Source: Pseudomonadota bacterium (lineage in GTDB: Bacteria > Pseudomonadota > Gammaproteobacteria > Acidiferrobacterales > Acidiferrobacteraceae). Taken from it: 40,825 nt of DNA. Numbering within the stretch: the first letter of the stretch is position 1; each line of letters begins with the position of its first letter. The position numbers and the translations under genes are program-made. Positions 1 through 12,005 of the stretch are shown here, in pieces. The stretch covers positions 60,079 through 100,903 of the forward strand of contig JAJYDN010000006.1 of assembly GCA_021777535.1 (NCBI GenBank), written 5' to 3'. The notes below the pieces were generated by a model. The model ran no database searches. It saw only the letters and a program-made list of their open reading frames with translations, and was not told the DNA's origin.

Positions 1-1063
1 GACCTGCAGAGCCGGGTTGCTGCCCTTCGGGGGTATCTTTGACCCCGAAACCAAGAGCGAGCGGCTCGTAGAAGTTACGCGCGAGCTCGAAGATCAGGCG
101 ATCTGGAACAAGCCCGAACGCGCCCAGGAACTGGGGCGGGAGCGCGCGCGGCTCGCCGCCGTGGTCGACACCTTCCGGGATCTCGGGCGGGGCCTCGATG
201 AGGCGGCCGAGTGGCTCGAGCTTGCCGAAGCCGAACAGGATGCCGCGGTACTGTCGTCGGTAAAGACCGATCTGGCGCGTCTGGCAACCCGGCTCGACCG
301 TCTCGAATTCGAGCGGATGTTCAGCGGCGAACAGGATGCCGCGAACGCCTTCCTCGACATCCAGTCAGGATCCGGCGGAACCGAGGCACAGGACTGGGCG
401 GAGATGCTGCTGCGCATGTACTTGCGCTACGGCGAACGGCGCGGTTTCCAGACGGAACTCGTCGAAGTGTCGGCAGGGGAAGTGGCGGGAATCAAGAGTG
501 CCACCGTGAAGTACACGGCGCCCTATGCCTACGGCCATCTGCGCACGGAGACGGGCGTGCACCGGCTGGTGCGCAAATCCCCCTTCGATTCGGGGAACCG
601 CCGCCATACGTCGTTTGCCTCGGTGTTCGTCTATCCGGAAATCGACGACAGTATCGAAGTCGAGATCAATCCGGCGGATCTGCGTGTGGACACCTATCGC
701 GCAAGCGGCGCGGGCGGCCAGCACGTGAACCGGACCGATTCGGCGGTACGCATCACGCACCTGCCGACCAATATCGTGGTTCAGTGCCAGACTGACCGGT
801 CGCAGCACAAAAACCGCTCCGAGGCCATGAAGATGCTGAAAGCACGCCTCTATGAGGCGGAGATGCACAAGCGGCGCGAGGCGCAGCAGAAACTGGAAGA
901 GTCCAAGTCCGACATAGGCTGGGGCAGCCAGATCCGCTCCTATGTGCTCGACCAGTCGCGGGTAAAGGATCTGCGCACGGGCGTGGAGACGGCCAACACA
1001 CAGGCGGTTTTGGATGGCGATCTGGACCGCTTCATCGAAGCCAGCTTGAAAAGCGGATTGTAG
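1..1063 (+). CDS. prfB: peptide chain release factor 2 (RF2), 5' end cut by window edge, programmed +1 frameshift
   Basis: RF2 reads stop codons UGA and UAA and triggers peptide release on the ribosome. The 340 codons after the frameshift match the family closely. The SPF stop-recognition tripeptide is at 578-586, and the peptidyl-tRNA hydrolysis motif GGQ is at 713-721 inside [10 protein letters not shown]. The start codon lies left of the window. Bases 1-39 read in the zero frame as [13 protein letters not shown], followed by an in-frame TGA at 40-42. Moving +1 to GAC at 41 opens the rest of the gene, so the product joins 1-39 to 41-1063. With about 12 missing N-terminal codons it would have the usual length of about 365 residues. 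lysS follows 5 nt after the stop, the common gammaproteobacterial order. Confidence 0.97.
   Translation, partial: TCRAGLLPFGGIFDPETKSERLVEVTRELEDQAIWNKPERAQELGRERARLAAVVDTFRDLGRGLDEAAEWLELAEAEQDAAVLSSVKTDLARLATRLDRLEFERMFSGEQDAANAFLDIQSGSGGTEAQDWAEMLLRMYLRYGERRGFQTELVEVSAGEVAGIKSATVKYTAPYAYGHLRTETGVHRLVRKSPFDSGNRRHTSFASVFVYPEIDDSIEVEINPADLRVDTYRASGAGGQHVNRTDSAVRITHLPTNIVVQCQTDRSQHKNRSEAMKMLKARLYEAEMHKRREAQQKLEESKSDIGWGSQIRSYVLDQSRVKDLRTGVETANTQAVLDGDLDRFIEASLKSGL
28..43 (+). promoter_or_regulatory. prfB programmed +1 frameshift site
   Basis: The sequence CGGGGGTATCTTTGAC contains every known element of the RF2 autoregulatory site: an internal Shine-Dalgarno-like GGGGG at 29-33, the slippery CTT codon at 37-39, the UGA stop at 40-42 and a following C. 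When RF2 is scarce the ribosome pauses at UGA, slips from CUU onto UUU and continues from GAC at 41. When RF2 is plentiful, translation ends at UGA. The spacing matches the E. coli site, which I recall as AGGGGGTATCTTTGAC. Confidence 0.96.
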
Positions 1064-1068
1064 GGGGA

Positions 1069-2583
1069 ATGGTGACCGAATACGACGAAGCCGCCGAAGG
1101 AGCGGCCGAGGAAGGCCGGCATATTGCGCAGCGGCGCGAAAAACTCCATGCGCTGCGCGCGGAAGGCCCGGCGTTTCCCAATGATTTTCGGCCCAATGCG
1201 CACACCGGTACGCTGCTTTCCGAACACGCCCAAGCCGGCAACGAGGAGCTCGCGCAGGTAGCACCGGTACGCATCGCCGGACGGCTCATGAGCAAGCGCA
1301 TCATGGGACGGGCAAGCTTTGGGCATGTGCAGGACGGCGAGGGTCGCATACAGGTTTTCATCGAGCGCGACCGGGTCGGTCCGGAAACCTATGAGCGCTT
1401 CAAGCATTGGGACCTGGGAGACATCATCGGTGTCGAGGGCCCGCTCTTTCGCACGAAGACGAACGAGTTGAGCGTCCGCGCGGAAAATCTCCGGCTTCTG
1501 GTGAAGAGCATCCGGCCCCTGCCCGAGAAATTCCATGGCCTGACCGACCAGGAGATGAAGTACCGGCGCCGGTATCTCGACCTCATCATGAACCCGGCCA
1601 CGCGGGCACTCTTTGCGCGCCGCGAGGCAATCATTGCCTATCTGCGCGCGTTTCTGCTTGCGCGGGGCTTCCACGAGGTCGAAACGCCGATGATGCAGGT
1701 GCTGCCCGGCGGCGCCACCGCCCGCCCGTTCGTTACGCACCACAATGCGCTCGGCATCCCGCTTTACTTGCGCATCGCGCCGGAACTGTACCTGAAAAGA
1801 CTCGTGGTGGGCGGTCTCGATCGCGTGTTCGAGATCAACCGCAACTTTCGTAACGAGGGTTTGAGTACGCGGCACAACCCGGAATTCACGATGGTGGAAT
1901 TCTACCAGGCGTATGCGGACTTCCGCGATCTGATGGATCTCACGGAGGAGCTGCTGCGCGGCATGTGTCTTGCGGTCCTCGGAACCACCGTGCTTACCTA
2001 TCAGGGGACGCAGTACGACTTCGGGAAACCCTTTATCCGGATGTCGGTGGAAGAGGCGATCCGCCGCCAGCATGCGGATGCGCCGGCCGATCTGCGCGAT
2101 GTGGGGGCGCTGCGCGCCTTCATGGAAAGAAAGGGGATCGTCGAGGCGGCGACCCTGGGCGCCGGGGGCCTGCAGATGACGATCTTCGAAAGGACCGTGG
2201 AAGCGGCCTTGGGTGAGCCGACCTTTATCACCGCCTATCCGGCCGAAGTGTCGCCGCTTGCGCGGCGCAATGACGCAGACCCGTTCGTTACCGACCGTTT
2301 TGAGTTTTTCGTCGGGGGCCGCGAGATCGCCAATGGTTTTTCGGAGCTGAACGATCCCGAAGACCAGGCGCAGCGGTTCCGGGAACAGGTCGAGCGGCGG
2401 GGCAGCGGCGATGACGAAGCGATGCACTACGATGCCGACTATGTGGAGGCGCTCGAATACGGTCTGCCGCCGACGGCGGGCGAGGGAATCGGCATTGACC
2501 GGCTGGTGATGCTGCTCACCGATGCGCCCAGTATCCGGGACGTCATCCTGTTCCCGCATCTGCGTCCCAGGGAACATGGGTGA
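1069..2583 (+). CDS. lysS: lysine--tRNA ligase, class II
   Basis: Charges tRNA-Lys with lysine in the cytoplasm. The 504-residue length is typical. An N-terminal OB-fold anticodon-binding domain covers roughly residues 60-160. The class II catalytic core follows, with motif 2 as [14 protein letters not shown] and motif 3 ending in [12 protein letters not shown] close to the C-terminus. The start is uncertain by one codon. ATG at 1069 lies almost against the AGGGGG stretch at 1062-1067, while GTG at 1072 has better spacing. The last 8 nt overlap the start of miaA, which suggests translational coupling. Confidence 0.96.
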   Translation: MVTEYDEAAEGAAEEGRHIAQRREKLHALRAEGPAFPNDFRPNAHTGTLLSEHAQAGNEELAQVAPVRIAGRLMSKRIMGRASFGHVQDGEGRIQVFIERDRVGPETYERFKHWDLGDIIGVEGPLFRTKTNELSVRAENLRLLVKSIRPLPEKFHGLTDQEMKYRRRYLDLIMNPATRALFARREAIIAYLRAFLLARGFHEVETPMMQVLPGGATARPFVTHHNALGIPLYLRIAPELYLKRLVVGGLDRVFEINRNFRNEGLSTRHNPEFTMVEFYQAYADFRDLMDLTEELLRGMCLAVLGTTVLTYQGTQYDFGKPFIRMSVEEAIRRQHADAPADLRDVGALRAFMERKGIVEAATLGAGGLQMTIFERTVEAALGEPTFITAYPAEVSPLARRNDADPFVTDRFEFFVGGREIANGFSELNDPEDQAQRFREQVERRGSGDDEAMHYDADYVEALEYGLPPTAGEGIGIDRLVMLLTDAPSIRDVILFPHLRPREHG

Positions 2584-3511
2584 CATACCCGTAGTCTTCC
2601 TCATGGGGCCGACCGGTGCCGGCAAGACCGCGGCTGCCTTTGCGGTCGCCGCGCGGCTGCCCGTCGAGGTCATCAGCGTGGATGCGGCGCAAATCTACCG
2701 CCATCTGGATATCGGCACGGCAAAACCGAGCCGCGCGGAACAGGAGGCGGTGCCGCACCGGCTGATCGACATCCGGGAGGTCTCGGAGACGTATTCGGCG
2801 GCAACCTTCATCGAAGACGCGCGGCCGCTGATCGACGGTTGTCTGCGGCGTGGCCATATCCCGCTTCTCGTGGGGGGTACGAGCTTTTATTTCCATGCCC
2901 TGGAACACGGCCTGCCGGAGACCCCTCCGGCGGACCCGGAATTGCGCAGGGAACTCGCCGGGCGGGCCGCACAGGTGGGGTGGGCCGCCCTGCATGCCGA
3001 ACTCACGAAACGGGATCCGGAGGCGGGCGCGCGCATTGCGCCCACCGATCCCCAGCGCATCCAGAGGGCCCTCGAGATCGTGCTCACAAAAGGACACATA
3101 CCGCGCCGGTCGGCGGCGACGGGGCTTTCGCACCGCCTGGTCAAGCTCGCTGTGACGCCTGCGGATCGCGCGATCTTGCACAGGCGCCTGGGCGAGCGGT
3201 TCGGCCGCATGCTCGCGCAGGGGCTTCTGGACGAGGCCGCCTGGCTCCATGGGCAGGGTCTCGATCCAGAGATGCCGGCTTTGCGCCTCGTTGGGTACCG
3301 TCAGGCGGGAGAATACCTGCGCAACAAAATCCAGTATAATGAACTGGTCGAACGGGGGGCGGCGGCCACGCGGCAATTGGCGAAACGGCAATTGACCTGG
3401 TTGCGGGCCGACCCTCATGTGTGCTGGTTTGACGGCACACGGTCCGATGTAGGCGCCCTGTGCGCGGAGAGTATCGAAACCGCAATCGCGGGCAGGGATG
3501 CAGGGCACTGA
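2576..3511 (+). CDS. miaA: tRNA dimethylallyltransferase
   Basis: Transfers the dimethylallyl group to N6 of A37 in tRNAs that read UNN codons, the first step of ms2i6A formation. The 311-residue protein opens with the P-loop MGPTGAGKT and continues with the family motif [18 protein letters not shown] and the VGGTSFY segment near residue 100. ATG 2576 was chosen because GGGA lies just upstream and the protein then starts right before the P-loop. An upstream extension inside lysS has no family resemblance. miaA followed by hfq is a widely conserved pair. Confidence 0.95.
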   Translation: MGDIPVVFLMGPTGAGKTAAAFAVAARLPVEVISVDAAQIYRHLDIGTAKPSRAEQEAVPHRLIDIREVSETYSAATFIEDARPLIDGCLRRGHIPLLVGGTSFYFHALEHGLPETPPADPELRRELAGRAAQVGWAALHAELTKRDPEAGARIAPTDPQRIQRALEIVLTKGHIPRRSAATGLSHRLVKLAVTPADRAILHRRLGERFGRMLAQGLLDEAAWLHGQGLDPEMPALRLVGYRQAGEYLRNKIQYNELVERGAAATRQLAKRQLTWLRADPHVCWFDGTRSDVGALCAESIETAIAGRDAGH

Positions 3512-3567
3512 AATACGCGCTTGCGAGCCGGAAGAAGTTCACGTCATATAAGAACAGGAGAACTGTC

Positions 3568-3828
3568 ATGAGCCAGCATAAAGGGCAGGCCTTACAAGAC
3601 CCTTATTTGAACACACTGCGCAAGGAGCGTGTGCCGGTATCGATCTTCCTCGTCAATGGAATCAAATTGCAGGGCCAAATCGAATCGTTCGATCAGTTTG
3701 TGGTATTGCTGAAGAATTCGGTGAGCCAGATGATCTACAAGCATGCGATTTCGACGGTGGTACCGAGCCGTCCCGTGAAATTCGCCTTTGAGATGGATGA
3801 GGGCGAGAAGGGGATTGGCAACGAGTAG
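3568..3828 (+). CDS. hfq: RNA chaperone Hfq
   Basis: Hexameric Sm-like protein that pairs small RNAs with mRNAs and affects mRNA stability. The 86-residue sequence has the Sm1 segment ([20 protein letters not shown]) and the Sm2 KH signature ([10 protein letters not shown]) at about residues 55-65. The C-terminal tail is very short and acidic ([11 protein letters not shown]) compared with the E. coli tail. ATG 3568 is preceded by AGGAG at 3556-3560. The gene lies 56 nt after miaA, and hflX overlaps its 3' end. Confidence 0.97.
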   Translation: MSQHKGQALQDPYLNTLRKERVPVSIFLVNGIKLQGQIESFDQFVVLLKNSVSQMIYKHAISTVVPSRPVKFAFEMDEGEKGIGNE

Positions 3829-5131
3829 CACGGGCAAAACGGCGGCGCGCGAGCCTGCGATCCTCGTTCACCTGCAGCTTACGGGCGGGGAGGAACAGGA
3901 GGATCTGGAGGAATTCAAGCTTCTGGCGCTGTCGGCCGGTGCCGAGATAGCGGCTGTCATAACCGGTACGCGGAATCATCCCGATTCGGCCACCTATGTG
4001 GGTTCCGGGAAGGTCGAAGAGGTCCGGCAGGGCGTGCTCGCAACCCAAGCGGAGCTCGTCCTCGTCAATTCGGCGCTGTCGCCCGGGCAGGAACGCAATC
4101 TGGAAAAGGCCGTGGGGGCCCGTGTACTTGACCGCACGGGCCTCATTCTCGATATCTTTGCCCAGCGGGCTCAATCCCATGAAGGCAAGCTGCAGGTGCA
4201 GCTTGCCCAGCTTCAGCACCTGTCCACCCGGCTCGTGCGGGGCTGGACCCACCTCGAGCGCCAAAAGGGCGGTATCGGCCTGCGTGGACCGGGCGAAACG
4301 CAGCTCGAAAGCGACCGCCGCATGATCGCCGAACGGATCCGCTCGCTGCACAAGCGGCTGGACAAGGTGCGCCAGCAGCGCGGGGAGCGGCGGCGGTCAC
4401 GCGCGCGCTCGATCGTGCCGACGGTCTCGCTGGTCGGCTATACGAATACCGGCAAATCATCCCTTTTCAATGCGCTGACCGGTGCCGGCGTGTATGCCGC
4501 CAACCGCCTTTTCGCCACACTCGATCCGACCATGAGGCGCGTGGAGCTGCCGGGGTCTGCGGCGATGATCCTTGCGGACACCGTCGGATTCATCCGCCAC
4601 CTGCCCCATGGACTCGTGGCGGCGTTCCGGTCGACGCTCGAAGAGGTGCGCTTTGCCGATCTGCTCCTGCATGTCGTCGATGTGGCCTCCCCGGAGCGGG
4701 AAGAGCACAAGACCGAAGTGGAAAGTGTACTGAAGGAGATCGACGCAGAGGGTGTGCCGGTCCTGGTCGTCGCCAACAAGATCGACCTGACAGGGGAGAC
4801 TCCGCGCATCGATCGCGCCGCCGACGGTACTCCGGTGCGGGTCTTCGTGTCGGCGCGTACGGGCGCAGGCCTCGATTTGCTGATGCAGGCCATCGGTGAG
4901 CGCCTTACGCGTGATCGCGTGCGGGCGGTGGTGCGGATCTCCCTGGACGAGGGGCGCACCCGGGCGCGCCTCTATGCGATGGGCTCCGTCGTATCGGAGA
5001 CGATCGAAAACGACCATCTCGTGCTCGTACTGGAGATCGCGCGGGAACAGTGCCGGCAGCTTGCCGACGAGCAGGGGGTGGCCGCCGCCTTCTCCTTCCC
5101 CGATCATCGTGTTGCCGATGGGCTTCCATGA
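3797..5131 (+). CDS. hflX: ribosome-splitting GTPase HflX
   Basis: GTPase that binds the 50S subunit and rescues stalled ribosomes, notably under heat stress. The N-terminal HflX domain carries [15 protein letters not shown] near residue 160. The G domain follows with P-loop GYTNTGKSS, switch DTVGF and NKID. The start is uncertain. ATG 3797 gives 444 residues and overlaps hfq by 32 nt. TTG 3815 lies right after a purine-rich AGAAGGGGA stretch and would fit the E. coli N-terminus better, since the conserved AILVHL begins 15 codons later. It sits in the standard hfq-hflX-hflK-hflC array. Confidence 0.95.
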   Translation: MRARRGLATSSTGKTAAREPAILVHLQLTGGEEQEDLEEFKLLALSAGAEIAAVITGTRNHPDSATYVGSGKVEEVRQGVLATQAELVLVNSALSPGQERNLEKAVGARVLDRTGLILDIFAQRAQSHEGKLQVQLAQLQHLSTRLVRGWTHLERQKGGIGLRGPGETQLESDRRMIAERIRSLHKRLDKVRQQRGERRRSRARSIVPTVSLVGYTNTGKSSLFNALTGAGVYAANRLFATLDPTMRRVELPGSAAMILADTVGFIRHLPHGLVAAFRSTLEEVRFADLLLHVVDVASPEREEHKTEVESVLKEIDAEGVPVLVVANKIDLTGETPRIDRAADGTPVRVFVSARTGAGLDLLMQAIGERLTRDRVRAVVRISLDEGRTRARLYAMGSVVSETIENDHLVLVLEIAREQCRQLADEQGVAAAFSFPDHRVADGLP

Positions 5132-5167
5132 GCCTAGAATGGCCGGTTTTGGCGAGGATGCGCGCAC

Positions 5168-6238
5168 GTGGGCTGGGATGATCCAGGTGGAAACCGTGAC
5201 CCGTGGGGCCGCAAGGCCGGCCCGGGATCATGGGATCTCGATGCGTCGGTGCGCAGGCTGTGGCGGCGGACGCGGCGGCTCGGTCACAAAACACCCTCGC
5301 CGTGGATGGTCGGCGGCGTCCTGCTGGCGGCCATCGCGGTATGGTTTGCGAGCGGCTTCTACATGGTCCCGCAAGGCAGCCGCGCCGTCTTGCTCCTCTT
5401 TGGGCGCGAAATCCGCGTAGCCGGCCCCGGCGGCCACTGGCACTGGCCGCGCCCGCTCGGCCGCGCCCGCATCGTGAGTGTCACGCGCATCCATGTGGTG
5501 ATAGTCGGTTATGGAGCCGATCAGGATCTCGGGACGGACACCGCCTCCGCGCCGCCCGAAGGGACCGTACTGACCGGCGGTCAGGGACTCGTTCATCTCG
5601 AATTTGCCGTCCAGTACCGGGTCCGCAACCCGAGCGAATATCTCTTCTCGGTTGCGCATCCGCGGCGCACGATCAGTGAGGTGGCCACCGCCGCCATGCA
5701 GGAAGAGGCCGCGCGCCGCGACCTCGACGCCCTGGAAACGGGACAGCAGCGCGCCGTCGAGCGCGCGGTACAGGCCATCGTGCAGCGCGCCCTCGTTGTC
5801 TACCACTGCGGCGTGCAGGTAACGGGCGTCCGTATCCAGAAGGTGGTGCCGCCGCGTGTCGTCGAAACGGCGTTTTCCGGAGTGGTCCGGGCGGAGGAGG
5901 ATCGGTCCCGGCTCCTTGGCGAGGCGCAGGCCTATGCCAACGGCATCCTGCCGAAGGCCAAGGGAGAGGCGGCTGCCGAAATAGCGAGCGCCCAGGCCTA
6001 CGCCGAGATGGCCGTGGCCCGCGCACGCGGCCGGGCGCGGCGCTTTACGGCGCTTGCGAACGCGTATGCCAGGGCACCGCTCGTTACCCGTGAACGGCTC
6101 TTCATCGACGGCAGCGGGCGCGTACTGGACCGTGCGCGCAAGGTGCTCGTCACGACCGGCCACTCGGTCGCGATCCATGTGCGCATGGCACCGGGTTCCG
6201 GGCCCAAAGCCGTTGCGCCGCCGGGGCATGAGCCATGA
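5168..6238 (+). CDS. hflK: FtsH protease modulator HflK (SPFH family membrane protein)
   Basis: Together with HflC it forms a large periplasmic cage around FtsH in the inner membrane and limits its access to membrane substrates. The 356-residue protein begins MGWDDPGGNRDPWG, the usual HflK opening. It has one transmembrane segment at about residues 47-66 and then a prohibitin/SPFH domain with the signature REIRVAGPGGHWHWPRP. The start is GTG 5168, chosen because it matches the family N-terminus and GAGGA lies about 10 nt upstream. The stop overlaps the hflC start by 4 nt (ATGA). Confidence 0.95.
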   Translation: MGWDDPGGNRDPWGRKAGPGSWDLDASVRRLWRRTRRLGHKTPSPWMVGGVLLAAIAVWFASGFYMVPQGSRAVLLLFGREIRVAGPGGHWHWPRPLGRARIVSVTRIHVVIVGYGADQDLGTDTASAPPEGTVLTGGQGLVHLEFAVQYRVRNPSEYLFSVAHPRRTISEVATAAMQEEAARRDLDALETGQQRAVERAVQAIVQRALVVYHCGVQVTGVRIQKVVPPRVVETAFSGVVRAEEDRSRLLGEAQAYANGILPKAKGEAAAEIASAQAYAEMAVARARGRARRFTALANAYARAPLVTRERLFIDGSGRVLDRARKVLVTTGHSVAIHVRMAPGSGPKAVAPPGHEP

Positions 6239-7098
6239 GCCGGCGCCTGCGTCACGTCTTGCTGGCGATCGGGGCGCTTGTCGTTCTCGTCGGGCTCGAT
6301 GGCGCATTCTATACGGTACGGGAAGGCCAGGTTGCGGTGGTGACCCGCTTTGGGCGCGTCATTCGCAGTGCGGTGCCTCCTGGTCTGCACAGCAAGATCC
6401 CGCTTGCCGATACCCTGCACATCTTCGATGGGCGCCTGCGCACCCTGCCGATGGCGGGGTTTGCGGTGTTTACGCATGACAGAAAGCGTGTCAAGGTGGA
6501 GGCGTACGTCAAATGGCGCATCAGCGATGCGCGCCAATACCTGGCGGCGGTGGACGGTAATCGGCGCACGGCGGCGCGGCGCCTGCAGGAAATCGTCGAG
6601 AGCGCACTGCGTGCGTTTTTTGGACGCAAGGACCTGGAGGCAGCAATCGCCGGCCCCGGCGGTAAACTGGCGGCTGCGGTCAACAAGAGCCTCGGGGGCT
6701 ACGGCATCAAGGTGGTGGATGTGCGCCTGCTGCGTATCGGCTTGAGCCGGGCGATGGTGCGCGCGTTCGACGAAAATATGGAGGCGACACTCAGGGCCCG
6801 CGCGCAGGAGATCACGGCAAGGGGTGCGGAGGATGCGGATGCGGCACGCGCACAGGCCGGGCGCCAGCGCGCGGCCATTCTCGCCGCCGCCTATGTGAAG
6901 GCGCAGACGATCCGCGGCAAGGCCGACGCGAAGGCGGCCGCACTGTATGCGGCGGCCTATGGACGCCATCCGCATTTCTTCGTGTTCTACCGCAGTTTAC
7001 GCAACTATGAACGGGGCTTTGCGAACGGACACACGGTGCTGATTCTCGGGCCGGACAGCGGCCTTTTGCGTTATCTGCCGATTGGATCCGGACGCTGA
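6235..7098 (+). CDS. hflC: FtsH protease modulator HflC (SPFH family membrane protein)
   Basis: Partner of HflK in the FtsH-associated complex. The 287-residue protein has a single N-terminal transmembrane helix (about residues 5-25) and an SPFH domain starting with FYTVREGQVAVVTRFGRVI. An Ala/Arg-rich coiled coil follows (around ARAQEITARGAEDADAARAQ), and the C-terminus FVFYRSLRNYERGF is characteristic of HflC. Translation is coupled to hflK through the ATGA overlap at 6235-6238. The small yjeT-type gene often found after hflC is absent, and hisZ follows directly. Confidence 0.95.
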   Translation: MSRRLRHVLLAIGALVVLVGLDGAFYTVREGQVAVVTRFGRVIRSAVPPGLHSKIPLADTLHIFDGRLRTLPMAGFAVFTHDRKRVKVEAYVKWRISDARQYLAAVDGNRRTAARRLQEIVESALRAFFGRKDLEAAIAGPGGKLAAAVNKSLGGYGIKVVDVRLLRIGLSRAMVRAFDENMEATLRARAQEITARGAEDADAARAQAGRQRAAILAAAYVKAQTIRGKADAKAAALYAAAYGRHPHFFVFYRSLRNYERGFANGHTVLILGPDSGLLRYLPIGSGR

Positions 7099-7136
7099 CT
7101 GGCCATGCATCTTGCCCATGGGGAGGAAAGACAGGC

Positions 7137-9630
<2,494 letters not shown>

Positions 9631-9644
9631 AAGGGAACGTCGGG

Positions 9645-9731
9645 TGGTACCGAGGAGAGGACTTGAACCTCCACGGGGTCACCCCCACTAACACCTGAAG
9701 CTAGCGCGTCTACCAATTCCGCCACCCCGGC
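9645..9731 (-). tRNA. tRNA-Leu, anticodon CAG (reads CUG)
   Basis: Read on the minus strand, the 87-nt gene folds as a class II tRNA with encoded CCA. The acceptor GCCGGGG pairs with CCTCGGT, then discriminator A and CCA (9645-9647). The D-loop contains GGTAGAC. The anticodon stem CTAGC/GTTAG encloses loop TTCAGGT, giving anticodon CAG. A G/C-rich variable arm (GGGGGTGACCCC region) precedes the T-arm GGAGGTTCAAGTCCTCT. It reads CTG, likely the commonest leucine codon in such GC-rich DNA. It is antisense to any purA-rnr read-through transcript. Confidence 0.97.
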
Positions 9732-9751
9732 CCGGCGTCCCAAGGCCGCGC

Positions 9752-9780
9752 ACTTTACCGAGAATACATGACGATGTCAA
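9752..9780 (-). promoter_or_regulatory. promoter of tRNA-Leu
   Basis: On the minus strand a perfect -35 TTGACA (9775-9780) is followed by a 17-nt spacer and TAAAGT (9752-9757, 4 of 6 matches) as -10. A G/C-rich discriminator GCGCGG follows, as is usual for stringently controlled stable-RNA promoters. Transcription would begin near 9745, about 14 nt before the mature 5' end at 9731. The -35 hexamer lies inside the first codons of rnr, on the opposite strand. Confidence 0.75.
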
Positions 9781-12005
9781 CGCACAACGAGACAGGCGAA
9801 TTCGTAGATCCCATGGCTGCCCGCGAGGCACAGACCTATGAGTTTCCCGTTCCCAGTCGCGAGGCCGTCATGGCGTACCTCGCGGCGCAAGCCGAGCCGG
9901 TGCCGTTGCGCCAGCTCCTGGAGGCGCTGCACGTGTCCGGAGACCGGGACGTCGAGTCGTTCGGCCGGCGGCTGCGCGCCATGGAGCGGGACGGGCAGAT
10001 CCTGAAGAACCGGCGGGGCCGCTACGGCCTCGTCCAGCGGATGGACCTCATCCAGGGCCGCGTGATCGGGCATCCGGACGGCTTTGGCTTCCTTTCGCGC
10101 GACGAGGAAAACGACGACCTCTTCATTACGCCCGGCGAAATGCGCAAGGTGTTGCACGGCGACCGGGTGGTGGCGCGGGTCGCCGAATTCGATTCGCGCG
10201 GACGCGGCGAATGCATCATCGTCGAGGTCCTTGAACGCGGCCAGCAGTTCGTCGTGGGATCCTACGTCGAGGAGCGCGGCGTGCGTTTTGTGCGGCCGGA
10301 CGAACGACGCATCGCGCGGGATATCCTGGTGGCCGAGGGCCAGGAGGGGGGCGCCCGCCCCGGCCAGATCGTGACCTGCGAGATCCTTGAGCAACCGACG
10401 TTCCGGACGTTGCCGGTGGGACGCGTGACGGAAGTACTGGGTGACCGCAGCGCCCCGGGGATGGAGATCGAGATTGCGGTACGCAAGTTCAGTCTGCCCC
10501 ATGTGTTCCCGCCGGCCGTGGAGTCCGAGACTGGCGCCTTGCGCCCCCACGTGGTTCCCGATGATTGGGCAGGCCGCGCGGATCTGCGCGCGGTGCCGCT
10601 CGTGACCATCGATGGTGAGGACGCCCGCGATTTCGATGATGCCGTCTTTTGTGTCCGCGAAGGACACCGGTGGCGCCTGGTGGTCGCCATCGCCGATGTG
10701 TCCCATTACGTAAAGGGCGCCACGGCGCTCGATGCGGAGGCGCTGTCCCGGGGCAATTCGGTGTATTTTCCGAAGGCCGTCATTCCGATGCTTCCCGAGA
10801 TCCTCTCGAATGGCTTGTGTTCCCTCAATCCGGAAGTCGATAGGCTGTGCATGGCCTGCGAGATGCAGGTCACGGACAAGGGCGAGATAACCGGCTATCG
10901 CTTCTTCGAAGCCGTGATGCGCTCCCATGCGCGTCTTACCTACACCGAGGTCGGCGCCATCCTGGCGGGTGACGCGGCTTTCGCGCAACGGCGCGCCGCG
11001 CTGTTGCCGGTCTTGACCGAGCTGCACACCCTGTACAAGGTTCTTCATGCGGCACGCGCCGAACGGGGCTCCGTGGACTTCGAGTTGCCGGAGACGCGCA
11101 TCGTGTTTGATGAGAACCGCAAGATCGAGCGCATCGAACCGGTCATCCGCAACGACGCGCACAAGCTGATCGAGGAATGCATGCTGGCAGCCAACGTGTG
11201 CGCTGCCCGTTTCCTGGTCGACGCCGGCATGCCGGCGCTGTTTCGGGTCCATGCGGGCCCCACCGCGCAAAAGCTGAACGAACTTCGGATGGTGCTTTTC
11301 GAACTCGGCCTGACACTGAAGGGTGGCGAGAAACCCACTGCGCGCGACTACGCAGCACTCCTTGCCGAGTTGCCAGAGGGACCCGAGGGCCGCCTGATCC
11401 AGACCATGCTGCTGCGCAGTCTGAGCCAGGCGGTCTACAGCCACGAAAACATCGGCCACTTTGCGCTCGGGTACGCGCATTACACCCATTTCACATCACC
11501 GATACGGCGCTATCCCGACCTTGTCGTGCATCGCGCGCTGAAGGCGATCCTGAAGGGTGAGCCAAAGCCGGATGCAGCCGGCATGCGCCAGCTGGGCGAA
11601 CACTGTTCGTTTGCCGAGCGGCGCGCCGACGAAGCCACGCGCGACGTAGTCCGCTGGCTCAAGGCCGAATTCATGCAGGAGCGCGTGGGCGAGGAATTCG
11701 ACGGTGTCGTATCCGGAGTCACGGCATTTGGCCTTTTCGTCGAGCTCGCGCAGATCTATGTCGACGGTCTCGTGCATATTTCTTCGCTCGGCGACGATTA
11801 TTTCCACTTCGATCCGGCGCGCCACCTGATCGCCGGTGAACGCAGCGGACAGCAGTACCGCCTCGGCGACACCGTGCGCGTGCGGCTGCTGCGCGTCGAT
11901 CTCGAGGAAGTGAAACTCGATTTCGAGCTGGTTGAAAGCCGCACATCGGCGGCGACGGCGCCGCGCAAGGGACGCAACCGGCGGCGTCGTACGCGTCGTG
12001 CCTAG
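9768..12005 (+). CDS. rnr: ribonuclease R (3'-5' exoribonuclease)
   Basis: Processive 3'-5' exoribonuclease that degrades structured RNA and takes part in rRNA and tmRNA quality control. The 745 residues show a winged-helix N-terminus, cold-shock domains (SRDEENDDLFITPGEMRKVL region), an RNB catalytic domain with the Asp cluster DGEDARDFDDAV near residue 285 and HYTHFTSPIRRYPDLVVHRA, an S1 domain (DGVVSGVTAFGLFVEL), and a basic tail ([13 protein letters not shown]). The start may be ATG 9768 or ATG 9774; neither has a clear ribosome binding site. No convincing + strand promoter was seen just upstream. Confidence 0.96.
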   Translation: MTMSTHNETGEFVDPMAAREAQTYEFPVPSREAVMAYLAAQAEPVPLRQLLEALHVSGDRDVESFGRRLRAMERDGQILKNRRGRYGLVQRMDLIQGRVIGHPDGFGFLSRDEENDDLFITPGEMRKVLHGDRVVARVAEFDSRGRGECIIVEVLERGQQFVVGSYVEERGVRFVRPDERRIARDILVAEGQEGGARPGQIVTCEILEQPTFRTLPVGRVTEVLGDRSAPGMEIEIAVRKFSLPHVFPPAVESETGALRPHVVPDDWAGRADLRAVPLVTIDGEDARDFDDAVFCVREGHRWRLVVAIADVSHYVKGATALDAEALSRGNSVYFPKAVIPMLPEILSNGLCSLNPEVDRLCMACEMQVTDKGEITGYRFFEAVMRSHARLTYTEVGAILAGDAAFAQRRAALLPVLTELHTLYKVLHAARAERGSVDFELPETRIVFDENRKIERIEPVIRNDAHKLIEECMLAANVCAARFLVDAGMPALFRVHAGPTAQKLNELRMVLFELGLTLKGGEKPTARDYAALLAELPEGPEGRLIQTMLLRSLSQAVYSHENIGHFALGYAHYTHFTSPIRRYPDLVVHRALKAILKGEPKPDAAGMRQLGEHCSFAERRADEATRDVVRWLKAEFMQERVGEEFDGVVSGVTAFGLFVELAQIYVDGLVHISSLGDDYFHFDPARHLIAGERSGQQYRLGDTVRVRLLRVDLEEVKLDFELVESRTSAATAPRKGRNRRRRTRRA

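Noticed and set aside
940-2673. 577-codon open frame on the minus strand
   Set aside because: It is antisense to lysS and parts of its neighbours, has no family resemblance, and results from GC-rich codon bias on the true strand.
3521-3552. TTGCGA and TATAAG as an hfq promoter
   Set aside because: The spacing is 20 nt, and the start would fall on the hfq ribosome binding site, so it would not make a translatable leader.
9777-11489. 570-codon open frame on the minus strand
   Set aside because: Antisense to the RNB domain region of rnr; His/Gln/Arg-rich shadow translation.
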